Origin: a virus
Direction: 5' to 3' (one strand)
IMG/VR virus record: IMGVR_UViG_3300017963_000275
Coordinates: 1 to 64,000 of that record
DNA: 64,000 nt
Within the stretch, counting starts at the first letter, position 1. Every line of letters starts with the position of its first letter. The notes beneath the pieces were generated by a model. That model saw only the letters and a program-made list of their open reading frames with translations. It did no database searches and was not told the origin of the DNA. A program made the position numbers and the translations under genes. Shown piece by piece: positions 9,722-19,104 of this stretch.

Positions 9722-12001
9722 TTATCCCCCTAAGGCTGTCGTAGTAATGGCTACTAGAGGACCAGCCGATACATCGCTATCCTTTGTTGCCCTTACTTCT
9801 AAATAGTACTTGGTATTCGGAATGAAACCAGTCATCAGCACGCAATTGCCCGCAGACCTATCATTATAGGTAACATTATTGTACTGGCTAAATGGGCCAT
9901 CAATATTTTTTGACTGGAAAATAGCGTACGTAGTTGATGATCCATAGCTCGGCCATGCAATCAGTGCTGAGCCAGACGAGGTTGATACACCAGTAACTGT
10001 TGGATCTACCCCATAGGTATTTAACGCAGCATATCCACCTAGCTGCATATGTTTATCAATTAGAGTTTTGATTTCGCTACGTGTAAATCTTCCACCATGA
10101 GTTGATAAAAGAGTTTGTGGAACCTCAACATAAAATGCCGTTGTAGCAGGATAGGGCCTCCTGGCAATGAAATCCCAATACCACGCAGCCTCTGGCTGCT
10201 CTGCCAAGGCATCTGTGACCTGGTCATCTTTAATCCCGCCGCCTTCTATGCGAACATCAAATTCAGTAAAAGCAGTTGGTCGTTGACTTTCTCCGACATA
10301 TACATCTCCGAGAACCAGGAAACGACCGTTCTCGGTCAGGTTCTCAAGGGTAGTACCAGAGACCGTTGTAAGAGAACTAAACAGTTGACTTTCAACAGTA
10401 TATTTATCGATAAACGAAAAATCCTCAACACTGCTTGGATTAACACCACTGGCCCTACTAGCTAACCCCGCAGTAGTAGATGTCTTATCATAATAAAATG
10501 TGTGGGTTGGGGTGCCAGTGGTATCAAAGTCCTCTGCTAGAAGCTTCTGGGTCGCTGGATCGAGCCCAGCAGCATTCTCGTCCGCCTGACTTGAATAGAT
10601 AATCTTGCCTAGGGGATCAACAACCAGATAATACAAACTCCTATCTAAGCTACCAGTTCCCACACTCTCGGGAGAAATATAAAGAACAATACGCTGATTA
10701 AGGATATCGAGGTTACTAACAGGATTAAAGTCTAAAGAGGTGAACTCATACTCCTCTTCTTTCGTCACGTAACTGACTAAAATCTCGTCATCGTCGCGCG
10801 TAGTTCCAGATAATTCAATAAATCCATTAGGCTGATCAACACTTAGTATGCCGGCAGTATAGGATACCGAACTAATCCCGTATAGGGTTCCTATTTTTTG
10901 TGGATCAGTGCTGTAGGCATATTTGACTGTTCCGGTACGACTCAGCACAATAACGTCAACATAGAAATTCAAGTTTACGTCATCAACAACATTCTTGGCT
11001 ACTTGACATAGCCCAGGGGTAATCCATGTTGCTGTTTCTTCTACCTGTGATTTATAAGGCGGATATGGGGTAAATGTTTGTGAATCGAACTCAGCAATCT
11101 GATACTTATAATTGCGAAATACAGTAGAGGTATAATTGAGCGAAGTAATAAACTTGCCATTTGTAACTCGAACATTCCATAGATCAGACACACTTGTGGC
11201 AGTCGGCGGCAACAGACGAATACGAGATTCTGGCAATTCCTTGTAGGCGTATACCTGTTTAGACGGCATGGTAATAAGAAACTGTGTGCCCCCCAAAAGC
11301 TCATCAATCAGGTAGCGCTTAACGCTTGGAAGCAAAATACCAAACTCATCAATGTCGTCAAAAGATGCCTCTTGATATATGGGCTCATTATCCAACAACT
11401 CATGGAATACCTCAATAGTAGATGAATTTGTTAGAGTGGTGCGAACAGCATATTTAATAAACGTTACATTGGCTTCGCCGGTATCTTCATTATACGAATT
11501 TTCTAAGTTATTAAAGAACTCTCCGGTGGTTGAATCTAAGACGTACGCTGACAGCTCAGTGGATTGCAGATCGTAGTTAGCAAACTCAATAGAGATCAAC
11601 TCTTTATACGCAAAGTTATCTACTGTGCTGTTAAAGTTTTCTAGTGTATGTACGTAGAACAATGGCTGGGATGGCTGTGTCGGTGTTGGTGAAGTAAAGA
11701 TATCTGTAACTAAAAATTGGTCAACGTTCAGAGTAAATGAAGATGTCGTCTCTGTAGTAATATCATCAGCTGAAGGAACACGATTTTGAACAAGAGAGGT
11801 GCTGCGATCAGAAATATATACATTATCATCTGGCGAAATTGTATTTCCAATCAGATATTCAATATTTATATTGTCGTTGTCACTCAGTGCGCGATATACT
11901 ACCTTCTCTCGACGTTTCTTGACATTAACACGACAAGGAACCTCGGCCGAGAAGGGAACTTGGCTAACTTTAAATTTATGTCCACCTACAGATAATGACA
12001 C
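9722..12001 (-). CDS. Tail/baseplate protein with C-terminal fibronectin type III-like domain
   Basis: 759 residues. The N-terminus has G-H-K-F-K-V at residues 7-12, a motif also at the N-termini of the tandem proteins at 17169-18137 and 18139-19083. The middle is beta-rich, with a copy of the common beta motif (SVSYTAGILSVDQPNG, then EILVSYVTKEE). Residues from about 665 to 755 look like an FN3 domain, including SSSGSALIAWPSYGSS and NTKYYLEVRATKDSDVSAGP. FN3 and Ig-like modules on phage surfaces commonly help weak carbohydrate binding. The start is GTG, with GAGGAA about eight bases upstream. I infer a baseplate-attached fibre or adaptor. Confidence 0.7.
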   Translation of the reverse strand: MSLSVGGHKFKVSQVPFSAEVPCRVNVKKRREKVVYRALSDNDNINIEYLIGNTISPDDNVYISDRSTSLVQNRVPSADDITTETTSSFTLNVDQFLVTDIFTSPTPTQPSQPLFYVHTLENFNSTVDNFAYKELISIEFANYDLQSTELSAYVLDSTTGEFFNNLENSYNEDTGEANVTFIKYAVRTTLTNSSTIEVFHELLDNEPIYQEASFDDIDEFGILLPSVKRYLIDELLGGTQFLITMPSKQVYAYKELPESRIRLLPPTATSVSDLWNVRVTNGKFITSLNYTSTVFRNYKYQIAEFDSQTFTPYPPYKSQVEETATWITPGLCQVAKNVVDDVNLNFYVDVIVLSRTGTVKYAYSTDPQKIGTLYGISSVSYTAGILSVDQPNGFIELSGTTRDDDEILVSYVTKEEEYEFTSLDFNPVSNLDILNQRIVLYISPESVGTGSLDRSLYYLVVDPLGKIIYSSQADENAAGLDPATQKLLAEDFDTTGTPTHTFYYDKTSTTAGLASRASGVNPSSVEDFSFIDKYTVESQLFSSLTTVSGTTLENLTENGRFLVLGDVYVGESQRPTAFTEFDVRIEGGGIKDDQVTDALAEQPEAAWYWDFIARRPYPATTAFYVEVPQTLLSTHGGRFTRSEIKTLIDKHMQLGGYAALNTYGVDPTVTGVSTSSGSALIAWPSYGSSTTYAIFQSKNIDGPFSQYNNVTYNDRSAGNCVLMTGFIPNTKYYLEVRATKDSDVSAGPLVAITTTALGG

Positions 12002-12018
12002 GTTAATTCCTCAATCAA

Positions 12019-14649
12019 TTAAATATATGCACTATACCATTCTCCAAAATTACGACAATCTTCTACTTCGAGCCGTATGGCGTGACGAAATTCAATTTCG
12101 CCTGCCGTCAGTGCAATTCTGCAAAGGCATGCCGGGTTATACATATTTCCACCATTAAGGTTGAAATAGTGCCAATGCCAAACTACATCACCATAATTAA
12201 ATAGACCACTATCGCGAGAAGTTTCGGCTGTCAACTCTGCATTATAGTAATCAATATAGCGTATACCAAATTCAATTCGCTGATTGGTGCCTGAGTCGAA
12301 TTGTCTGATTCCTAGATATGCTCCATCAATTTCACAGTTCCATGGAAGTTGACCTGCGGCATAAAACATACCTGGGCCTGTCTTCAGTACGCGTGTGGCA
12401 CCATAGAAATTATATTCTGATGGATCCCATGCATACCATCCGGATTCCAAGAACTCCCTTGAATTTCCGCCCCTATAGGTACCATGTGGCAACGGAATGA
12501 GGGGCATCATATATTCGCGGTCGACCGCACCGATATACATAACAATATCTTCCGTATCGCTGTCGAGATGAAATTTATCATAGGCGTTTATGTAGATATC
12601 GTCGTCCGCATTGATATCAATATCGCTACCCGTTGTTGTTAGGTCGATTTCACCCGCACAAGCAATCTGTGCCCCGCCACCTAGTGACAAAGCAGTACCT
12701 GCAGTTCCTGCACCTCCTGGAATGTCATAGGCGCACTGAAAAACGATATCGTCAAAAGCTCTTCCATAGATGTCTTCTCCAGCACGAATAACCACAGAAT
12801 CATATCCTCCACCAGTGGTGGGAGGCGCAACAGCACTACTGCCGGCCGTAATAAAGATCGTCTCATTGACACCTTCGGTGCTAATATAAATATCTGAATC
12901 TTCACCTTCGGTAGTAACAAAAATATCGCTTGATGAACCGGTAGTTTTTACATATAACGGAGCGCTACCACCATCAGTCTGAAAATATAGATTTGAATTG
13001 TTTTGCTCAGTTTTGACCGTAATATACTTAGTCGAAGTATCGTAACCAATATCTAGATATGTATTATTGGTGTAGCCCGCATCACCAACACGAATTCCGC
13101 CAGCAGTATTGCCGCTATTATTTCCATAAACTACTAGGCGGTCAAGACCATCGGCATTAGTCGCTGCATCGTATGGACTAAAATATACTACACCACCAGC
13201 AGTTCGACTTTCCTGACCAAAAAATAGAGTGCGACTATCGTCGTCAACATTGTAGTAGTTGCTCGTACTGTTGGAGCTCATCATCAACATATCGCGCATC
13301 ATGCCATTGCGATATGTGTCACGAAGAGTCCCGGCGCCAAACCCGCCACGATGCAGGTATTGTGGGTGTCCATCATTATCAAGCTTAGAGGCCACCAGCT
13401 CTGGAGTGTTTCCACTTGGCTCAAATAGGTCTTCAAGCTTACCATGCTTGATAGGCGCAGCAGGCATTGAGTGCGAATCACTGTGATCGTGATTAATAAA
13501 CTGCGCCATCAGCTCTGATACGAATTGCGAGATATCAGACCCTACAATAACTAGCTTCAATCCAGCTGCAGGATAGTATCCGGATGCATGAGACGAGCTC
13601 TTCAAGTTTGCATCTGGATAATGCAAAGAGCCATAGCTCGAAGTTAACCAGGTATCCAAACTAGTTCCAGATGCGATTAAAAGATAGGTTCGCGGACTAG
13701 CCGCTGATTCTGCAGCTAGAGTTACGCCCTCAATAACGGTTCCCGTATTATTTGAATCCCATAGATATGCAAAGCCGCGAGGTAACTGTGTTCCAGAACC
13801 CCATCCGGCAGCACCCGTGATAGCATCCGGAAGCACATACCTATAATGTGCCGCATTTGTTGCGTCGGTTGACGGAGCCGCAACAGCACCAGATTGCCAA
13901 AATGTTCTTGAGCCACCCGAAGGATTAGTTTGATAGTTGCCTGAAATATCATGTGGGGCCCTGTCTGTTCGACGAGTGTTGAGTGGGCCACGAGGAGGAA
14001 GCCAAATTTCATAGCCCTGACTATTATCAACGCCATTCGCATATCTAATTTTGACTCCCTGAAATGCATATGAGCTATTGGTGTCTAAGTCAGGAATAAT
14101 ATTATAGGTGGCTGTTGCACTTATATCGCCAGCTACCACAGGCTTATATGTTAAGGTCCAGTTGGCATTAATAGCATCATAGGTATAAATTTGCCCAGTA
14201 TCGGTATCTACATAATAGTCTCCGGCTGCCACTACCAATCCGCGACTAGCAACTGAATTATTGGGTTCTCCACCTACGGCAGACCATGTATAAGCAGGCG
14301 CACCGCTATCAGGAGGAAAAGTAAGCGTGGCCTCATAGGCGCCAGCATCAGAAGTAAATGCATAGGTATACTCCTGAATATTGGCAAGGTATGGTATGCG
14401 CGGACTTGTGTAACGAGCTCCGCCAATATACCTGGCCAAACTCGGAATCATTAACGCATTTTCAGAGGTAGAGGTAGAAGACAACAGACTATCTCCGCCC
14501 TGATTCCATAAATCTCCTAGCGCGTATTGAATGACGCCCTGCCCATTGCGAGCCTGGGTTGCAAGACCATTCATCTTGCTAGCTGTTGGTAGCTCACCCT
14601 CCGAAAACGAAATGGAAATTGGAAAGGTTTGCCTAAACTTGTCAGCCAT
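12019..14649 (-). CDS. Tail fibre with HxH motifs and beta-solenoid repeats
   Basis: 876 residues. The N-terminus (SEGELPTASKMNGLATQ) resembles phage fibre and collar proteins. Residues 387-393 form an HxHxxxH cluster, and NDGHPQYLHRGG at about 425-436 resembles the DDHPQYL motif of many fibres. At about 550-605 there are roughly 11-residue rungs: LYFQTDGG, LYVKTTGS, IFVTTEGE, IYISTEGV, IFITAGSS. More Asp-rich rungs follow (IDINADDDIYINAYDKFHL), as expected for a beta-solenoid or triple-beta shaft. The Cys-containing C-terminus may be the tip. A strong AGGAGG site precedes the ATG. I infer a trimeric fibre that recognises the host surface. Confidence 0.8.
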   Translation of the reverse strand: MADKFRQTFPISISFSEGELPTASKMNGLATQARNGQGVIQYALGDLWNQGGDSLLSSTSTSENALMIPSLARYIGGARYTSPRIPYLANIQEYTYAFTSDAGAYEATLTFPPDSGAPAYTWSAVGGEPNNSVASRGLVVAAGDYYVDTDTGQIYTYDAINANWTLTYKPVVAGDISATATYNIIPDLDTNSSYAFQGVKIRYANGVDNSQGYEIWLPPRGPLNTRRTDRAPHDISGNYQTNPSGGSRTFWQSGAVAAPSTDATNAAHYRYVLPDAITGAAGWGSGTQLPRGFAYLWDSNNTGTVIEGVTLAAESAASPRTYLLIASGTSLDTWLTSSYGSLHYPDANLKSSSHASGYYPAAGLKLVIVGSDISQFVSELMAQFINHDHSDSHSMPAAPIKHGKLEDLFEPSGNTPELVASKLDNDGHPQYLHRGGFGAGTLRDTYRNGMMRDMLMMSSNSTSNYYNVDDDSRTLFFGQESRTAGGVVYFSPYDAATNADGLDRLVVYGNNSGNTAGGIRVGDAGYTNNTYLDIGYDTSTKYITVKTEQNNSNLYFQTDGGSAPLYVKTTGSSSDIFVTTEGEDSDIYISTEGVNETIFITAGSSAVAPPTTGGGYDSVVIRAGEDIYGRAFDDIVFQCAYDIPGGAGTAGTALSLGGGAQIACAGEIDLTTTGSDIDINADDDIYINAYDKFHLDSDTEDIVMYIGAVDREYMMPLIPLPHGTYRGGNSREFLESGWYAWDPSEYNFYGATRVLKTGPGMFYAAGQLPWNCEIDGAYLGIRQFDSGTNQRIEFGIRYIDYYNAELTAETSRDSGLFNYGDVVWHWHYFNLNGGNMYNPACLCRIALTAGEIEFRHAIRLEVEDCRNFGEWYSAYI

Positions 14650-14664
14650 AAGGGTTCCTCCTAA

Positions 14665-17121
14665 TTAGGTAATAGTAAAACTATGTTGCGCATAAGTGCC
14701 AGATGCCAATACTCCAGATCCAGGCACCTCTGGCTCCACTGCTGTCCATATAGGCGCATTATATTCTGGATTCACATCCAGGAAAGTCACTCCATTAAGC
14801 GCGCCAGCCAAAGTCACATTCGATGACCTAAGCCTATAGCCCAGTGCCACGCGCGCACCAGACGCAATGCCTGTAGCTAGCACACTATTAATTTCATCAA
14901 TGTGTGTTTGATTGATTGAATCTACTGTCCACATGCCGCTAAGATATGGCGGAATATCCAGTTTTATCTGAATTGTGTTGCTCAAAATGCTTTGATTGAG
15001 TCTCTGATTGTACACTGACGCTTGCATCGTAACGGCCGTGGGAGCTACGAGGAAATATGAATGAAGGGTTCCACTAGGAGCAATTCCAGCTGTTCCGCTT
15101 GGATATGTCAGATTGTACTGGGTTGTATCAAATACAACATCATAACCTGCATCCGTTGACAGAACATCAATGGGCTGAAATGGCGCGACAGCCCCCTGAT
15201 TGAAAGTATGGGGATTATAAATGTCCGAATCATAAGTTGTTACTAACACTTTTCGACCATTGCTAGTCGATGCATTAAATAACGTAGGTTGTAACATGCC
15301 CCATGTTTCACGATAGTTATATTCCCAGTCTCTAGAAGTTAGATTATCGAGCACAGTAGATAAAACACCACTGGTTAATCCTGTTGGCCCTTGGATATCT
15401 TCGCTATCAAAATAATCCCTGTAGTATTCATTGAGTTGAACCTCAGAACTATCAGCTAACTCATTGCGCTTGTATCCTTGAGACGGATCATCGGTATGCA
15501 CTTCGTATAAAAAGATATCATCGAGATTGCCCTCAAGAAGTAAATCCTCTGAGCTTAAGATCGTTGTGCGGTTTACCCCCGTATATGTAGGCGAATCGTC
15601 AATACGATAACCAGAAGCTGTAATGTATTCCCCGAGATCTGCAACGCTACGGGGCGGAGTATAATAGGTGCGGCCCTCGCCAAGATGGTCTGTAATAGTC
15701 GTGGCCGTATCACCAAATGCACCAAAGCTCCCTATCACAGGCTCACTAGTTGTAAAAATCTGAACAGTTTGTCCCTCTAGCGGACGACCCAACGCATCTT
15801 TGACCGTAGCTACCACCGGAACATAAGCGTTGCCAACATATACTGGGCCAAAAACATTAAGCTGTAACGACGGTGCCTCTGCTGATAGGGTAATGGAAGC
15901 AGGATCATCAGCCGTTGTCGAGAGATATACAAATCCGCGACCAGAAGTTCTATATATGGGGTTCGTATTAGCCTCTGTTGCTAGGACCAAATCTGTAGAC
16001 TCTTCTGGTTCATATTCAACGCGCACTGTTCTCCAGTAGCGTGCAGCTACAGTATACCCAGCTGCCGGCACCACAACGCCTGAAGTAGTCGGATCCCCAA
16101 ATTCGACAATGCCCATGTCATAATCAATCTTAGCTTGATTAACTCCTGTGGCGATAGTCTGACTGAAAGGAATAGCCTCATACTTGGTCTGGGTGCCTGA
16201 TGCGACCAGATAAGCATAAACGTCCACGGGCATACTATTATCAATGGGAGCATAGCTAAGATGAAACTGTTCGGCAGACCCGCCAGTCATAGTGCCCAAT
16301 TCTTCCAGGGCACTAGTGGAGGGATATTGATCTACGAACTGCTTATTAAATAGCGCAGTAGGGATAGTCGGATAAATCCCACTGTCCACGACAATAAATT
16401 CTGGCTCCTCGGGATCAACCAAATCCCATAAAACAGTATTTTTCTGCGTGCTCCAGGTATTTTGGCGCACATTATCAGCATCACGCAATCCTGTGAAATT
16501 AACCTTCTTTTGAATATCTAAATCGACTTCATACTTACCCTGCGCACTGTTCCACCGATAACGTTGAGCTGTAACTGGAACACCAACCTTAGGAACAGAC
16601 AATAATTCAACCTGATTAAACCCATCGGCTGCTGATGTTAGGGCCATTCCCGGCACAACGCCGCTATAGGTTGGATATACTACCTCTGAGTCATCGCTGT
16701 AGAGATACCCCTCTGTAGCATAGTCATAATAATATCCATGACGAATTTCAGGAGCCCAGACACGGTACATTCCTGCGGACGCAAGACCGGACGATGGAAT
16801 AAATACCGATCTCTGGTATTCGAGATCCCGATTAGAGCCGATGCCAGACTGAAAACGAGTACTGGTGATGCCAGAGATTGTTGGGTCCCAAAGGACGGGA
16901 ACAACCTGATCGATGTTTTCCTGTTCTTCGCTATACCATACCCTGGCATCCCACTGGAAACCCTTGATAAAGTTGCCCGTATTGGGATGCTCGGTGGACA
17001 CATAGTGAGATAGGGTGCCAATAGCGGCAGGCGCAGCAGGCCCATAAGCCTCAGTACGAGCTGAGGTAACGGGTATATTCAAACTTAAAACACCAGATGC
17101 TGTGGACGCTAATAAAGCCAA
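14665..17121 (-). CDS. Tail/baseplate protein with invasin-type Ig-like domain
   Basis: 818 residues from TTG at 17121. An in-frame TTG at 17127 directly abuts GGAGG with no spacing, so the second TTG, six bases downstream of GGAGG, is preferred. The protein is beta-rich. Residues about 410-520 resemble a Big_1/invasin Ig-like module, with VPVVATVKDALGRPLEGQTV followed by GEGRTYYTPP. A beta motif (KIDYDMGIVEFGDP, then AARYWRTVRVEYEP) occurs near 333-373. The C-terminus ends GTYAQHSFTIT. It lies between the paired baseplate paralogues and the solenoid fibre, so a peripheral baseplate or fibre-anchoring role is likely. Confidence 0.68.
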   Translation of the reverse strand: MALLASTASGVLSLNIPVTSARTEAYGPAAPAAIGTLSHYVSTEHPNTGNFIKGFQWDARVWYSEEQENIDQVVPVLWDPTISGITSTRFQSGIGSNRDLEYQRSVFIPSSGLASAGMYRVWAPEIRHGYYYDYATEGYLYSDDSEVVYPTYSGVVPGMALTSAADGFNQVELLSVPKVGVPVTAQRYRWNSAQGKYEVDLDIQKKVNFTGLRDADNVRQNTWSTQKNTVLWDLVDPEEPEFIVVDSGIYPTIPTALFNKQFVDQYPSTSALEELGTMTGGSAEQFHLSYAPIDNSMPVDVYAYLVASGTQTKYEAIPFSQTIATGVNQAKIDYDMGIVEFGDPTTSGVVVPAAGYTVAARYWRTVRVEYEPEESTDLVLATEANTNPIYRTSGRGFVYLSTTADDPASITLSAEAPSLQLNVFGPVYVGNAYVPVVATVKDALGRPLEGQTVQIFTTSEPVIGSFGAFGDTATTITDHLGEGRTYYTPPRSVADLGEYITASGYRIDDSPTYTGVNRTTILSSEDLLLEGNLDDIFLYEVHTDDPSQGYKRNELADSSEVQLNEYYRDYFDSEDIQGPTGLTSGVLSTVLDNLTSRDWEYNYRETWGMLQPTLFNASTSNGRKVLVTTYDSDIYNPHTFNQGAVAPFQPIDVLSTDAGYDVVFDTTQYNLTYPSGTAGIAPSGTLHSYFLVAPTAVTMQASVYNQRLNQSILSNTIQIKLDIPPYLSGMWTVDSINQTHIDEINSVLATGIASGARVALGYRLRSSNVTLAGALNGVTFLDVNPEYNAPIWTAVEPEVPGSGVLASGTYAQHSFTIT

Positions 17122-17127
17122 AGACAA

Positions 17128-17132
17128 CCTCC
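17128..17132 (-). promoter_or_regulatory. Ribosome-binding site that selects the downstream TTG at 17121
   Basis: GGAGG on the minus strand lies immediately before TTG at 17125-17127 and six bases before TTG at 17119-17121. Only the second has workable spacing, which shortens the protein by two residues. Confidence 0.6.
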
Positions 17133-17168
17133 GCTAATGTCTTATAGTAGCACTATTTTTTGTTTCTA

Positions 17169-18137
17169 CTATGTTCCCCAATACATAGGGATAACCGACA
17201 TTAGCTCATTAATTATATCTACCCCTAATTCTGTAACCTTCCCGTGCTCATATCCTCCATCGTCTTGTAATACCTGTGAAAACATCTTAACTTTGAAACT
17301 GTCTTTATTGATATCGTGTAGTATAACAGGACTTGCCGTTGCAGAAAAAGGATATTTTACATATTGATAGCGGGCAATTTCGCCCGACGTAGGCACACTG
17401 AATACAACAACAATCCCCTTATGATAGTCTACATAGTACTGTCCCTTTTGTAAAACTAAGTCTGCAGATTCTACCTCTGTTTTAAATGTGGTGCGATTAG
17501 CAAAAAATAGAGTTCCGGGAACAATCCTCGTATTCTTGAGTGCGAACTTCGTGCTACTGGGGATTCTTTCAAATCTAACAATATTGCGATTAGATTGATT
17601 TAATATTGTCATAGATTTGTCATATAAATCAATACCTTCTACTACATGTGCCTCAAAAAATGAGGTGGTATTCACCATTGAAGCCAGTCTGCCAACGTGT
17701 TCATAGTTTCCTCCCGGTTCATAGCGATCAATAGCCCAGTCTAGAACGCCATTAGCATAATCAGAATACAGATACAAATACACCCCATCAAACTTAATAT
17801 AGGGGTCTGGGGCCAGAAATCGCCCCGTATTCATATTGATTTTGGGATTGATAATTAGAGAATCATATAGGCTTAAGCCAAGCTCACGAGTAATGCCGTT
17901 AACCATTCCACGATAGCTCGCATTAGCCAGATTAACCATGACGTCCTGGATTCGTCTGCGATACTCCCAATTAGTCTCATCTTGCAAACGCTCCAGTGAT
18001 ACCAGGGATCCGAACTCGTCGAATTGATTGGGAAATTTGACTCGACGCAAGCCATCTGTGCTGCCAATAGGACCAGCAACTATCTCAACAGAATGAACAT
18101 GAAACTGATGTCCTGTCTGTACTAGGCTACTTGCCAC
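17169..18137 (-). CDS. Baseplate/tail protein, downstream member of a tandem duplication
   Basis: 322 residues. It is clearly paralogous to the next gene upstream. Shared blocks include SYRGMVNGITRELGL, FLAPDPYI-FDG-YLYLYSDY, LDWAIDRYEPGGNYEH, and a C-terminal VIPMYWG. The N-terminus carries GHQFHV (residues 9-14). The C-terminal third contains the beta motif GQYYVDYHKGIVVVF followed by ARYQYVKYPF. The start is GTG with GGGGAGT upstream, inside the tail end of its paralogue's gene. Close spacing and equal lengths suggest a local duplication whose products may form a heteromeric baseplate part. The function is not recognised. Confidence 0.7.
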   Translation of the reverse strand: MASSLVQTGHQFHVHSVEIVAGPIGSTDGLRRVKFPNQFDEFGSLVSLERLQDETNWEYRRRIQDVMVNLANASYRGMVNGITRELGLSLYDSLIINPKINMNTGRFLAPDPYIKFDGVYLYLYSDYANGVLDWAIDRYEPGGNYEHVGRLASMVNTTSFFEAHVVEGIDLYDKSMTILNQSNRNIVRFERIPSSTKFALKNTRIVPGTLFFANRTTFKTEVESADLVLQKGQYYVDYHKGIVVVFSVPTSGEIARYQYVKYPFSATASPVILHDINKDSFKVKMFSQVLQDDGGYEHGKVTELGVDIINELMSVIPMYWGT

Positions 18138-18138
18138 A

Positions 18139-19083
18139 CTAGACTCCCCAATACATTGGAATTACTGACAATAATTCATTCATTATATCAACGCCAACCT
18201 CAGTTGGTAGCGCTAATTCATACGTTCCATCTTCCTGTAATTCTTGAGCAAACATCTTAGACCTAAACCCCTCGCTCGTAATATCGTGAACAATTACAGG
18301 GCTTGCCTTGGGCAAAAACGGATATTCGCTATGTTGATATCTAATAGTGACTCCTGGGGGCGGAACGCTGCCAACGGTAACCATGCCAGATTTATAGTTA
18401 ATATGGTACTGTCCAGCTGCCGCAACACTAGATGCCGAAGACATCTCTCGACGAAACGTTTTTGTATCCGAAAATGATATGGATCCCGGAACGATCTTAT
18501 CATTTTCTAGATTAAATCGTGTGCTTTCCTGGGCATCTTCGCTGATTACCATTGTTCGATTAGACTGATTTACTATCGTCATGGAACGCGTATATGGATC
18601 AATGCCCTCAATAATATGGGCTTCGAAAAATGCAGTTGTATTGACGAATTCAGCAAGCCGATAAAGATGCTCATAATTGCCACCTGGTTCGTATCGGTCG
18701 ATAGCCCAATCAAGCATATCGTTGCCATAATCTGAGTAAAGGTACAGATATGCTCCATCAAATCTGATATATGGATCTGGGGCTAGGAAGTTGCCTGCAT
18801 GGTCAACCTTAGGATTAATGACCAGGGGCTCAAAAAGAGCCAGGCCCAACTCGCGGGTTATGCCATTCACCATTCCGCGATAGGATGAATTTGCCATATT
18901 GACAAAAACATCCTGGAGACGACGCTTGTATTCCCAGTTGGTTTCCCCTCTTAGGCGTTCTAGAGATAAGACTAGGCCGTGTTCGTCAAATTGGTTCCAA
19001 GTAGTACGTGCAGAAGGAACAGCAACCGTAGCTATCTCGTGGACGTTGAACTTATGTCCGAATCCAGATATCGTTGCTGCCAT
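18139..19083 (-). CDS. Baseplate/tail protein, upstream member of a tandem duplication
   Basis: 314 residues, colinear with its downstream neighbour. By eye more than half of the residues match through positions 35-180; the N-terminal 30 and residues 180-240 differ most. It carries GHKFNV (residues 9-14) and the beta motif GQYHINYKSGMVTVG, then IRYQHSEYPF, and ends VIPMYWGV. GAGGGG precedes the ATG. It lies after the 542-residue baseplate protein, in the zone where wedge or fibre-connecting proteins are usually encoded. There is no catalytic motif; I infer a structural role. Confidence 0.7.
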   Translation of the reverse strand: MAATISGFGHKFNVHEIATVAVPSARTTWNQFDEHGLVLSLERLRGETNWEYKRRLQDVFVNMANSSYRGMVNGITRELGLALFEPLVINPKVDHAGNFLAPDPYIRFDGAYLYLYSDYGNDMLDWAIDRYEPGGNYEHLYRLAEFVNTTAFFEAHIIEGIDPYTRSMTIVNQSNRTMVISEDAQESTRFNLENDKIVPGSISFSDTKTFRREMSSASSVAAAGQYHINYKSGMVTVGSVPPPGVTIRYQHSEYPFLPKASPVIVHDITSEGFRSKMFAQELQEDGTYELALPTEVGVDIMNELLSVIPMYWGV

Positions 19084-19104
19084 CCAAGAAACCCCTCATG
19101 TGCG

